Positions 21,396-33,306 are shown, counted from the stretch's first letter. The stretch is 64,000 nucleotides of DNA from Rhytidiadelphus loreus (GCA_947034895.1 OX344764.1:55471348-55535347); one strand, 5' to 3'. Program-made: numbers and translations. Notes: generated by a model not told the origin, from the sequence alone.

Positions 21396-24300
21396 ATGGA
21401 CATCACACCACAAAAAACGATAGAAGAAGAGACCATCTTCGAGACTCCTAGCTCTCAAACGACTCCACAACCTGAAATTGAGGAAGTTTACGACGATGAG
21501 AATGATGATGACGCAGAAGATGGCGAGGACTTAGAAGATGTCATTGAAGAGCACCCAGAGGAGAAGGTGATGACCGAGGATGAATTACGCAAAATCCAAA
21601 AAGGAGATTCCATCAATGTTTTGGCTCAACTACGGATGAAGCCGGAGGAGTCCTTCCGCATGCACATTCCACTGTGCAGATTGGTGACCATGCCCATGGT
21701 CCGACCAGCTCTCATGTCTGATATATCAAAATTGGAACAAGATTTTGCAACTGGGGGCTACCGAGATGGTGCGGCAGTCTTCTATGTATCCACAACAAAC
21801 GAAGAGGGGAACATGGAAGAATTTACAGAGGCAGAGATGGAGAAATGGGACCCCATCTGGAGAGAAAAGAACCAAATCATTTCTCAGAAGCTGGAGGGAA
21901 AGCAAGAGCTTCAATTTTTGAAGAACTTCAAGTTCTTCATTTGCGACGGAAACCATAGACGAGTCGCGTGGATGAATTTCATTGGAAGACACTCCAAGTG
22001 GCATTGCAATGTGGATTCTATAATCCTCGATACAAAAGGAAAAAACGAAATCGTCATGCAGGTCATGCATGATATAAACAAGTAAGTGAATTGGTCTTTT
22101 CCCTCTTTAAATGCAAGACTCAATCGCTTCATTTTTAGTTCTTCGTTAAATATGATCTCAGTCTACAACTTTACCGCTAATCCAAGTTTTTGGTGCCATG
22201 CAGATCTGTGGAGGACTCTCACGTCAAGACCAACTTGGTTCATACTTTGTACCAAGTTCAAAATTACGGAATGCTCCCAATCCAAAAATTTGCAACTCTT
22301 TTGAGGCCTGCGGAAAGGAAGAGGTGCCTTGAGAACCCAGTGACCAAGAAATGGTATTCAGTTTTGCCCGACATTTTCACGGCATTCATTTTTAGGGTAA
22401 GGGCATATTCCACACTCCTTGATTTTAAGACTTCTGGTAATTGAATCATGGTTTCTTGCTTCTTCTTATTCCACAACAATGTATTACACTTATACATTTC
22501 TCTTTCTTTGCAGGTGGAGAAGCACTGGGGGAACTATGAGGTGCCGGAAATGACGTTGGAGAAGCTGCAAATGGTTGGAACCTTGAAAATGGCTGGTAAG
22601 CACAAAACCAAGATTTTAAAGTGGTGGAACTCTTCGACACTTACTCGAGAAGCCCGAAAGTTGCCACCCAAACCAGTCTCGGAGATCCATCTTCCTCAGT
22701 TCATAGTAAAGTGTACTTGGTATACAGGGGTAAGTCCTTGTTCTCTTCTTCTTATTGACTTTGAACTACAGTAATGAAGAAACGAATAATGCGGTAACTT
22801 ATTTAATTTCATTTTTGAATTTTTTTTTTTTTTGTATTTTGACTTTGTAACACTAATCTCAGATTGAAGATGCTGCGGTTGCGATGTTCGAGAAAATAGT
22901 AAAGGAAGACAACCTGACCATCAACTACAATACCCCTAATGAACCAGAGCAGCTACCGGAGTACATTGAAGGATGGCGGCAAAAAATTTGGGACCACGGG
23001 TTTCTGAACTATTTGAAAGGAAACAACTATTTCAAGAAGGGAATGACCTTTGATACATACCCGGGCTCTATGGCAGTGGTCCGGAGAGTACTCTACCGGT
23101 ATGCATTAAATTCTTTGCATACGACATTATTCTCTTCTTTTCCACTACTTAAAGTATATTGGAGCTTGTATTTATAATAACCCAACATTTGTATTGTCTT
23201 CTCCTATATTTTTGATGTAGTGAGGTGAAGTTGAAGTGAAGTGTCATTTTGATATTTTTTTATAAAAACTCTACTTTATACGTTGTTTTTTAAATACGAA
23301 ATTGGCAAATTTGCAGGTACTTTAAGCTAGAGCTAGAAGCAAAAGGGGCCATCGCCAAATTGGACATCCCCCCCTTTCTCAGCGATTTCCTTGATCGAAA
23401 CTCTACGTCCTGCATGTTCAGCGCACACCAGTTGCGCACGTATACAACAGCTGCGTTGAGTGGTGCAGGCTGGTACTTGGATTGCACTTTGGAGTTCACT
23501 CATCACTCCGAAACGCAGCTCAGAAAATCCTTGGAGGGAAAAGGGATTGTGGATTTGGATCTCATTGATGAGTTCATTGGCATGGATGATGAAGCCAGGA
23601 AGAAGGCCATCAACAAGAGGGATGCGGTGGATCGCAAGAAAGAAGTGAAGAACCAAGTCGCTGTCCAAAAAAAAGAAAAAAAAGAAGCGGAGAAAGCGGC
23701 AAAAAAGGCGGAGAAGGACTTAGTGAAAGAGAAAGAAGAGAAGACTAAAAGCAAGGGCAAGAAGAAGGAAGAAGAGCAAGGCCAAGTAGTGACTTCCTCC
23801 ACTGTGGATCAAGCGGGCCAGATCCAAGAGGAGGTGAAAAAGAAAATCACTTTGTCACAACTCACGGAAGATGTAATTTCGCGCGTCACTCAGGCGTTGG
23901 TACTCTCCGATGACGAGGTGCCCAAGACCGAGCATTTAATCCTCAATGCTTGCATTGAGGATATTGCAATGGACATGGAGAGCAAGAAAGCCGGTGTCTT
24001 CGATGAGGTCTTGAACTACTTGAATAAGGTATAGTAGTTATCCTTTATAGATACCTTTTTTGTTCTACCTCCTATGATTTCATTTTTCTATACTTGTGAT
24101 GTATTGATGTTGTAGTAATGTACAGAAATTTAATGTTTGTGTTCACTGCATTTACCAATCCTTGTCAATTTTTAATTTCTTTTAAAAAGATGTCATGTGC
24201 ATAGAGGACATTATAATAATTTCGTCAGATCCGATGGGAATTGTGTAAAATGACTTTTTGTTTGGTATAACTCTCCATTCAAATTGTTTGCCTAAACCAT

Positions 24301-25777
24301 CTACATTTTGGTAGATTGATTGGTTATGCAATGGTAGATAGATGAGCTTTATTAGTTTATTACTACATTCACATTGGATTGAATTACTATTTTTCAGATG
24401 TCGGTTGGGAAGACCCGGATGTTTGAAGGTGTAGCCAATGCAAGGGCTGGGGTGGACGTCATCTTCATTGACTGCCCTGAAAATTTGCCCGTACCGGGCA
24501 TTTCAACAACGCCAATGGAGGTGCCCAAGTGGAATGCAGATCCAGAGGCAGATGCTCTACAATCTACATGTGCATTTGCTGTAGAGCATTTGCACGATGA
24601 TGGATGCATTGTTGTTTTTCACTCCTTTAGCGTCGCATCGAGGTCAGACATTGCTGGAGCTTGCGAGGTGTACGACTTAAAAAAGAAGAAAGATTGGCTT
24701 GGCATGAATCGCATGCACCTCACGTCGGCATTGGACATCACAAAGACGGTGAGAGCATTTGTATATTTGAGTTCCTGTCTTTAAATTGTTTCTACATAAA
24801 ATTATCTTCACTCTAATGTTTATTGTTCTCTTAAAATACAGACACAGAAGTTTGGAGTGAAAGTTCTTGTGAAGGACCTTCAATCAAAAGGCGAATCAAA
24901 ATTTGCCTTCAAACGTACGCAAACGATGAAGAAGGCTGGGGTGGATGTAGAAATTGACGACATGCTCATGAACTATATGCATGAAGATGACCTCTCCATG
25001 AATGGAAGCAAGCCATGGAGAGGCGCACGCGAGAAGGATCCAAGGTTCTTCACTCTCTTCCTCGAGGCCACAAGCAATGAAGGCGATATCATTATGGATT
25101 GCTCAGCCTCTACTGGTTAGTATTCTAATTCTGTAAAATTGAATTGTATTCAATTGTGCAAATTGATAGCCCACTCTAACTCAAATACATTGCTTTAATG
25201 TTGTAGGTGCTTGCATCAAGGCTTGCAGAGGAACCGGCCGCAACATATTGGCTTTGGAAGGGAACAAGGACATTTTCAATGCCCTCTTAAAGCCAATGAC
25301 GAAGTCTGCACTGTCAGTGGTACCAAAAACAACGCCAACAACACCCTTAAACCTCCCAATCGATCCAAAGGACGTGCCCATCGTACCTCGCAAGTTCGTT
25401 CGAAAAGGCAAATCCAGTAAGTAAGTTCAAAACCTCTTTCATTATTTGTTTGTTTTCTTCTTCTTGCATTATGAAACACTAATACATTGTCATCAATTTC
25501 TTTCAAAAGTGACAGGTTGATGTTGGCAGAGGCCATAGAGAAGAAGAAATGGCTTATCGTTAGTCCAGAAAAACCTTTTCATCTTCCACACTATGTAGAG
25601 CAAATGGCAAGCGCTTTTGCAACTTTTGGTTCCTCTAAACCAAAACGATGCAAGAACACTTACGCCCTAAATGTCTTGCAATATGTAGATGTTTCTGCAT
25701 CTGAGGGTAGGGAGTCCTCAGAGTCATCTACAGAGTCAGATTCTGTGACTGAATCGACAAACAACTTGGATTCTTGA
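21396..25777 (+). CDS. ParB-like domain fused to a DNA N4/N6-type methyltransferase fold, MULE-borne
   Basis: Nine exons: 21396-22081, 22204-22396, 22514-22729, 22863-23098, 23317-24028, 24398-24748, 24842-25115, 25207-25420, 25516-25777. Every junction is GT-AG and phase-compatible; 3,144 nt give 1,047 residues. The last acceptor could instead be at 25509. Residues 1-60 are very acidic. Residues about 85-215 form a ParB/sulfiredoxin-like domain (HIPLCRLVTMPMVRPALM ... FFICDGNHRRVAW; DGNHRR at 184-189). Residues about 550-600 are a Lys/Glu coiled coil. Residues about 700-915 resemble a beta-class amino-methyltransferase: motif IV region first (VDVIFIDCPENLP, residues 700-712), then the motif I region near residue 884 (GDIIMDCSASTGACIKACRGTGRNILALEGN in two halves). 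The catalytic DPPY/W is replaced by DCPE, so activity is uncertain. A splice-acceptor-like tract directly abuts the ATG, hinting at an upstream exon. Confidence 0.75.
24223..24237. promoter_or_regulatory. degenerate GGATCC-type palindrome 3
   Basis: CGTCAGATCCGATGG in intron 5 of the ParB-methyltransferase gene is a mutated form of the same site. Confidence 0.4.
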
Positions 25778-25927
25778 GATTGACGTATCTCTTGGATTGT
25801 AATATTGTGTATTGGTCTTTAATTGGATTGGATTTGTGTGTTTTATGGTTACTTCTAAGAGTCCCATATTTGTCATTCCATATTCGAATTTTTTTTACAA
25901 TTACTACCTCCTCAAGCAATATTTATA

Positions 25928-25949
25928 ATTCCGTCGGATCCGACGGAAT
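25928..25949. promoter_or_regulatory. GGATCC-centred palindrome 4
   Basis: Perfect 22-bp palindrome, ATTCCGTCGGA and its inverse, 150 bp after the stop codon of the ParB-methyltransferase gene. Confidence 0.65.
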
Positions 25950-26319
25950 CATAGGTACTACCCCTATTTCTCACCCTTATACTTTTTGAAGACAATTGGT
26001 TCAACAACTATCTTGTCCAAATCTTTTTTTTTAATATTTTATCTTCCATTTACTCGATTTGTGGTTTTAGCCATCATCTCTGTTACCCTATATTGTTCTT
26101 TAAATTACCAAATTGTTATATTTCTAGAATAAAACTCTCCTAAATATTCAAGAAATACTTTAGGTCTACAAAATAGACCCTAAATGTCAACTCTATTATA
26201 TACATTGTCCACAGTTATAGGTATTTGAGATAACAAAGATCGGAAAAATACAGGTATCTTACATTAAACCCAAATGTTTAAACCCACGGTTATAGGTAGC
26301 CAACTATAATTTTTGTTAT

Positions 26320-26390
26320 ACAAAAGTTCTTGCTCACAGGCTCATAGGCTCACAGGCTCACCGCGCCACGCTCGCCTTCTAGCAACCCTG
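26320..26390 (-). repeat. right terminal inverted repeat of the MULE
   Basis: Read on the minus strand it gives GCTAGAAGGCGAGCGTGG, GCGGTGAGC and alternating TGTGAGCC/TATGAGCC units, matching the left end. Confidence 0.85.
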
Positions 26391-26401
26391 GAAATGGAGC
26401 C
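26391..26401 (+). repeat. right target-site duplication of the MULE
   Basis: GAAATGGAGCC here matches 11591-11601 exactly, with no mismatch in 11 bp, suggesting a fairly recent insertion. Confidence 0.85.
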
Positions 26402-27712
26402 TCAAATTTTCCAATCTTCAATAGATGTCACTGGTAGCTTAGAAAACAATGAAGCCCTAGTATAATTATTGTAAGTAATTAGAAAATTTAATTTACACAA
26501 CTCAATTTTGGAGGTTGCTATTTAACTACAAACAATGTTTTTTTGACTTGACACACTTCTAGCTTTTTTTTATAAAACATTAATACAAAATCATTTTTGG
26601 AATTCACAAATTGTTCAAATGCTACTAAAATCATTGGGGGGCACATACATGTAAATCTCATATACAAGTGTGTCCAAGGGGTATTTTTTGGCACCCTATT
26701 AATAATTTTCTTAAAAGAAATTTTTTTCTAAAAATATTCTTTTGTATGTTTTTTGTATATCTTATTTTACTTCTAAAAAAATATAATTTTTAGTCCCAAG
26801 TATTAAAATGCACCGTGTAGGTTGAACTCACGTGGATTCTATTTTTTTGCTAGTGCCTCTTTGAGACTAAAATAGCACAAGAACATAGGAAAACTTTAAT
26901 AGATGATAATACAACCTTTAAAGACCACAAAGTTCTTGGCACTGTGTCCATCATTTAGAAAATGGATTCTCTAGAGCATGTAGGATTCAACCTCTAATGG
27001 ATTTGGACGACCAATGAAGTCCTTGAGAAGCTTAGGAACATGAAAAGGAAATATGAAATGACCATATTCATTCTATCCATGTCCAAAGGTCAAATATTAT
27101 ACTTTCCAAGAGAATGAATGTTACTTCAAAGGTAATGAATGATATACAGTCATCAAGAATGTACAATACCTCACATATAAGAAAGGTTGCTATTTACATA
27201 TGTGTATATGTACAAACCTTTCTATCAATACAAAAAAAGTTTACTATGTTTTTGAACCCCTTGTTGTATAAATATTTTTGAAGAATTCCATGAAATAGGT
27301 GGTATAAAATTGTTACCACAACATTATTCTTGACTTGCATGTCAATGCGTTCAAAAAATTGACATAGGATTTGGAACTTCCTCCCATTGTTGACACCCTT
27401 CTAAAATCATGGTATACAAGAAATTGTACCATTTTTCCCCATTCTATGCGTACAATATTTTCTAGATAATCCTTCCTACTATTACAAAATTTCTAACTTC
27501 TACCTAGTGCCCACATTTTCTAAGTGCACAATAATTTTCAAACCATTTTGAACTTCTTTCCCATTCAAATACAAGTTTGTATCCCAAAATACCACTTTGT
27601 GTGTTTTTAGGTGCCAAATGTATTTAAGTCCTTGTAAAGGTTAATTCCAAAGAATCCATGGTAAGTAGATTAAAAAGTTTTTAGGAAAAATAGATATGAC
27701 TTGAAAACAATT
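26402..27712. other. gene-free AT-rich DNA
   Basis: No open frame with a domain, no RNA gene and no bounded repeat was seen between the MULE and the next TTAA element. Confidence 0.5.
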
Positions 27713-27716
27713 TTAA

Positions 27717-28624
27717 CCCCTAAAGGACCAACTAGCGTTTTTTGGCAACATAGATTTTCAATCACCCATTTACAAACATTATTATTATTATTATTTTAAT
27801 TTCACACAATGTGTAGTTGAGGAGTAGCTTTAAGGTGCAATAATTTTCATAACTTTTGACTACGTGATTAAGAAGTTATTGTATGATATGTAGTTTTGGT
27901 TGTTGCCAAGTAGCTCAAATAATCAATTTTTTAAGAAATACAAATTTGAACTTGGTTTCCTAGATTTATATATATATTGAAAGATTTGAATCATTCCATT
28001 TTGATTAACAAGATGAAAGTTGTGAGGAGTTTAAGTTTGTGGGCAATTACACCTATTTTAAAATAAACTTTAAATTCTTTACTTAACTCAAGTTCAATAT
28101 TTAAAAAATAAATAAAATCATTGGATGTAGATTGTTTATTACAACATTACAACCATTGGATTGGAATTTTTCAATTCTATAACTAAATTCTTATCAATTT
28201 AGTATTTTAAATCAAATTCTACTTTTTTCTACTTACTATGTTTTTCAAGCATAAATATGAAATTATTTTTGATGAAATTTTTTATATGAATTCCCAACTT
28301 ATTTCTTCAACATATTGTAGAGGGTTGCAGGTTGTAGAATTTGCATATTTTTGTGTAGAAAGTTTGAAAGATGAAACATAATCATTTGGGACTCATTTGG
28401 AAAGAGTTCAAAATACTTCTTTTGAAATCCAAGCATTATAATTTTGCAATTGGTAAGGTTTCTCATGATTCTAAAATTTTAAGAGGGTTTATTCTAATAA
28501 TTTAACTAAAGGATCCTACTATTGAATTGTTAATGAGTAAGCATAGATGAAAATTCTAGCCTTGCTTTGGATACAAATACTTTGAAGTAGTTTTGGGCCT
28601 AAAAACATTGAAATGCTTTAGGGA
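27717..28624 (+). mobile_element. non-autonomous piggyBac-like (TTAA) element
   Basis: The 908-bp element begins CCCCTAAAGG and ends GCTTTAGGGA and is flanked by TTAA on both sides (27713-27716, 28625-28628). TTAA duplications with CCC-starting ends are the hallmark of piggyBac transposons. The interior is non-coding and contains an (ATT)n run. A second copy lies inverted at 48302-49195. Confidence 0.75.
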
Positions 28625-28629
28625 TTAAC

Positions 28630-29311
28630 ATAAGATCTTCATCTTTGCAAGTTTCCTTTTTCTTTCCATCTATCTATGATTTGATTCATAACCTTGCACA
28701 GAAAATCATACTAAGCGAATCACATTATTAAAAAATAGACAAAAAAAAATATTTTTTTTCAACATACTTAAATCTACTTCATCCCTTTTGTGTACGGGAC
28801 GCCACAACTCTCCGGTGGTTACGTGGCATGGATGGATGAGTTTCCGTCCCTTCCGAGACGGACAGAAACTATCCGTCCACTCACCATCGGCGGAACTCCC
28901 TATCCAGAAGCCAATCCTGACCTTGAATTTTGTTGTACACTCTCGCAGAGCATCGCTGGATGATGGTGGCAGCCACGGTCCATCCGTCAATCTCGTACTT
29001 CTTTTTGGGTTTTTTTGTTCTGTTGCTGTGAGTGGTTCACAACTGCGAAAGATTGCTCCTGTGGTGAACCATTCGACATGGTAGGAGGAAATTAGGATTC
29101 CAGATTCTTATGCGAGACCAGATTTCAATGGGTTGGATATTCTGGGTTGTGTGTGGGGAGCACGATTCAAGGGCTTCACGTGTAAACTTATGCATCGGAG
29201 AGATTCGAGAGGTGAATCTGGTTGCGCATTGCCGGAGCATTGACGCTTGTGGTGTTTGATGGGAAATTCCTAGTGGTGGACTTGGGGATGTGGTGAAGGG
29301 GGTTTAGGGAG
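28630..29311 (+). promoter_or_regulatory. upstream region of the PPR gene
   Basis: GC content rises sharply after about 28785. The region holds short open frames on both strands that lack domains. It is most simply the promoter and 5' untranslated region of the gene starting at 29312; I could not identify a TATA box. Confidence 0.4.
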
Positions 29312-32300
29312 ATGTGTGCACAACCGTCGTTGCCGGTTTTGCCGGACAATTCTTCTTCTGCATCCTCTCGCGGTGGCGATGGCGACAGTGATCGGAATGA
29401 GGCGGGGGGGAAGAAACCTGGGGTGGCATTGAGTGGGGCGAAGAAACCTCCGCTCGTGTTCGCTGGGCCTCGGCCTCCTGTGAACAAGGTTCGCCTGCAG
29501 CCTCCGAAGAAACCCGATCAGAAGGTTTGCTCTTCCTCGCAGCATTTCTTGCTGCTGTATTACATGGCCGAGGGGCTTGGGAATTGAAATGCTTTGACGA
29601 AATGGTTTGGGTTTTGTGGATTTCAATAGTTGTAGGTCACAGAATTTTGCTACAAGTGGACTAGGTAATGGGAAGCAAGGACATGGTCATCAAATATAAT
29701 TCGCAAGTTACTACACTCATACCTCTTTAGTATAACCTTCTCTAAATTAACATTCTGAAATATTGTGCACACTTGACACACTAGCATTGACTGTAGTTCA
29801 CTAGGCGCACATTTTCCACACATTCAAAGTGCAAGTTGTGCTTTGAATCTCATTAGTTGCATAATCTAATTCAAAATGTATAGTGGGTTGTAAGTGTGAT
29901 TTAGAAGAGCTAGCATTATGGATTTTTGTCCTCCTCTTTCAAGATCTTGCATTGGCAGCATACCTACCTGCACACTGACGATAGTTTTTGCTTATACCAG
30001 ACTCGATGTACCAAGTGTGGGAGCAAGGCTCATCCTACCTCCAAGTGTGTCGAGAATGTGCGCAAGTGTGCTCGCTGTTTTGATGTTAAAAACACGCAAC
30101 AGTGTCAAATTGTTGTCATGCGAACACGCCTGATGAAGACTTTTCGCACCAGGTAAGGTTCATCATAAATTTGACCAGTTTTCTGTGCTGCAAATAGGTT
30201 CGCCTCTACCTAACATTCTAGTAGAATAGTATATTATGAACTTCCGTAATCTCTAGTGTTTCCCATGAGGTATCTACATAAAAGGAATCTTCATCATTTT
30301 AGGCACGAATCAATCTAGAGAGTGAAGCAAAACCCTACTTCAACATTTGTACGTCCACACATAGATGAGTTCTGTAGGAGAGCTAGCGTTTGTTTAGGTT
30401 ACAATAATTGATTGTAACATTGGCATTTGTGGATTATTTTGTACTACAAAGGGAACCCGGAGGAGGAAACCCATCATACTATAGGGTGTCTTTCTCCAGG
30501 CCCGATGCTTAGAACACCCCTGATCCTGGCTTCAGGGTGATCTTTGAAGATCCTCATATAACAAAATTTATTGAGTGATATGTGATAGGCCGGAATGTTT
30601 TGTGCAGGCTGTCCTGCTTAGGGTCTAAAACTTTTTTTACAGGAAGAGTGTCCCCTACGGATTGATCATAATAACTTTTGGTTTTATAATAGCACTACTG
30701 TAGTATTCTCTATACTTTGGATAGGACTTGATCTTCTTCCATACCCTATAGAATGCCAGGTGTGCACGGTGGGTCCTCTATACTATTCCTGTCCCATGTT
30801 GGTTTATTTAGTATATTATTTTTCTGGTGAATGAGCAGAGGCGACCATCGGCAAGTTCAGTCGACTCTGCAGGGTTTAAGGAGAGATGGGCACCGTCCTG
30901 CAAAAGAATCCTATACTTTGCTGTTAAGCAGTCTCATTGTGAGTGGGAGAATGGGGGAAGGACCATTCTTGCTTAAGCAAATGGAGGAGGACAATGTAGT
31001 TCCTGATGCAATCTTCTTCAATACTTTACTCAACGGCTACTGCGAGGCTGGAAAGATGAAAGAAGCCGAGGCGCTCATACTTGAGATGAAGGAAAGAGAA
31101 TGTCCTTTAACGACCAGCACTTATAACACATTGATCAAAGGGTATGGACTTGCTGGACAGCCAGACGAGGCCATGAAACTTCTACTGGAAATGGGGAAAA
31201 ACGATAGTTCGAAGCCCAATGACCGGACTTTCAATTCGCTTATCAAAGTGTGGGCACAGCATGGGGACCCTGAGAAGGCACGGCATGTGATATCGCTGAT
31301 GCGGGCTGCTGGTGTTGGTCCTGACGTTGTCTCCTTCAACACTCTGGCACAGGTCTTTTCCTTATCTGGTTTTAGACTGCACTGGTTGAGGTAACAATCT
31401 TGAGATAACACGTTTTCTTTAAACCAAAATCATGTGCAACTAGGGGTGAGATAAGAAGCTTAAAAGTAAATTATTGCACTTATGATATCTTCTGATGCAT
31501 TTGAGGTAACAAGTGTCCAATCCGCTTCAAATAGGTAGTTTGAAACCTTGCTATCTCAAATGTTTTTAGCATGCCACGTAGGCGCCATGTAAGCGCCATC
31601 GCCTTCATGCTTATTCGTGTTAGTTGGACTAGTGGAAAGTCGACATTGAACAAAATAAAGGAATATGAAAAGAAACATGATATTCGCACCAATCAGGTTG
31701 TAGGATTTCTTGACTTGTTGCTTTGGCGAATGCAATCTAAATTGAGCCTGAGATTGGAATATGGTCTTGGAATTTCTAAATGCTCACGTCAAAATAGATG
31801 TAATCCGGGATTTTTCTCCATGGGTTATTTGCTCAGCTTTTTGCAAGACTTCGCAAGCCTCGGGACGCGGAAAAGGTGATCGCGGAGATGCAAAACGCAT
31901 ACCTTCGACCGAATGAGCGGACTTATGGCATTATCATCAATGGGTTCATAGCTGCGGGTCTTATTGAAGAGTCTTTACCTTTACTGGAGCGCATGAAAAT
32001 GGAAGGCATAACTCCAACTGTAGCGGTATTTAATCATCTGGTCAAAGGATACGCTGAAGCCATGCAACCCGAGGGAATTGAAAAGGTCAACAGTCGCAAT
32101 CCAGATGCATTCAAGCTTCAATACTTTCATTATTTTCAGTTTGATGATCATTCTACAGTCAGGAAACATTATGCATGAGTTCCACTAACCAGTACGTGCT
32201 GCATCTAACGGCTTGAATCACTAGCAATTCTGTTCATGTTGGTCCTACCTCTGTTCTCATTGCTCTGTGATATCCTCCAGGTTTTTGAATTGATGAAAAC

Positions 32301-33306
32301 TTTTGGAGTTCATCCGGACGTCCAGACATTTGGCCTCATCATGAACGCCTGGTGCAACACGGGCTTCATTGATGAAGCCAAAGCTGCCCTACTGAGAATG
32401 AAGGATTATGATCTTCAACCTGATGTCATGGCTTACTCAATTCTTGCCAAAGGCTACTCACGCCAGGGAAGACCTGAAGAGGGTGAAGCTCTTCTGAAGG
32501 TCATGCTTGATGACAAACTGACTCCCAATGTGATCACGTATACGACGGTGATCAGTGGCTACTGCAGCTTGGCCCAAATGGACGATGCAATGCGAGTTTT
32601 CAAGGAAATGCGGTCCCGGTGTGTTGTCCCCAACATGCAGACATTTCGTACGCTCATATGGGGTTTCAAGGAAGCACGCTGGCCTCGCCGTGCGGAGGAA
32701 ATATTAGAGTACATCAGGAAGGCAGGGTACATTCCCGACATGGAATGTATTGAGCTCGTTGCCGATTGTTGGCGGTCCATTGGTGTCCATGAGGAGGCAG
32801 AGCGCGTTTTGGCAGGTATTAAGCCAAAGGATGTGGATGACACCGCTACTGAAACTGGGGAATCCAGCTTTCCTGCTGGTGGAAAGAATATCACTAAACC
32901 TCAAGCTTGCGGAGGCAGCTCCTCGGTCAACTCCATGCAATCTTGCAAGCGCGAATTATCCTTTAAGTTGCTCAAGGAGTGGGGTATAAGTTTAGGATTT
33001 GGGAGTTTTATTTCTCCCAGTTTGTCATCATCTCGGCATGGTCATAGGTCATCTATCCAGTGTTCTGTGGCGCGGCTTCGGACAGGAGGTGGGAGCTCTG
33101 TCAGGATATTAGGGTCTGCTGCTGAGAGTAGTTTGCATTGGAGTTGCCAGTCAAGCTGGAAATTAGGTCAGATTTCAACTGCTACAAGTGGACTTAGAAG
33201 AGGCCCAATGAACGCAATCCTCTGTAGTAGAATTCTTGGAAGGGTGTCTAGAGTGGTGGGTCATGTAGTACTGCGACCTCCAACACTGCAAACCCTTGTA
33301 TTCTAA
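29312..33306 (+). CDS. P-class PPR protein (similar to Arabidopsis At5g21222/At5g25630 PPR region)
   Basis: Five exons: 29312-29524, 30001-30152, 30839-31352, 31837-32085, 32281-33306. All join in phase and encode 717 residues. Exon 2 carries a zinc-knuckle-like CTKCGSKAHPTSKC followed by CARC. Exons 3-5 hold about ten 35-residue pentatricopeptide repeats (for example YNTLIKGYGLAGQPDEAMKLL, split here as YNTLIKGYG and LAGQPDEAMKLL). Such proteins bind RNA in sequence-specific fashion, usually in chloroplasts or mitochondria. The end of the repeat array (LIWGFKEARWPRRAEEIL) and the basic Ser-rich tail match what I recall of At5g21222 and At5g25630. No kinase domain is present. No obvious transit peptide is visible at the chosen start, and the first exon is Pro/Lys-rich, so location is uncertain. 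Confidence 0.85.

Larger units (their letters stand above)
11602..26390. mobile_element. 14.8-kb Mutator-like element (MULE) carrying a transposase and a ParB-methyltransferase gene
   Basis: The element is flanked by a perfect 11-bp direct repeat GAAATGGAGCC (11591-11601 and 26391-26401), fitting the 8-11 bp duplications made by Mutator transposases. Its ends are inverted repeats sharing GCTAG, CGAGCGTGG and GCGGTGAGC..TGTGAGC in the same order. The interior holds a MULE-type transposase with a SWIM finger (minus strand), then a divergent promoter region, then a nuclear-type protein gene and a nine-exon ParB-methyltransferase gene (plus strand). All frames are open and all splice sites I used are GT-AG, so the copy looks young and possibly autonomous. 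Typical plant MULEs are 3-10 kb, so this is a large one. Confidence 0.88.
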
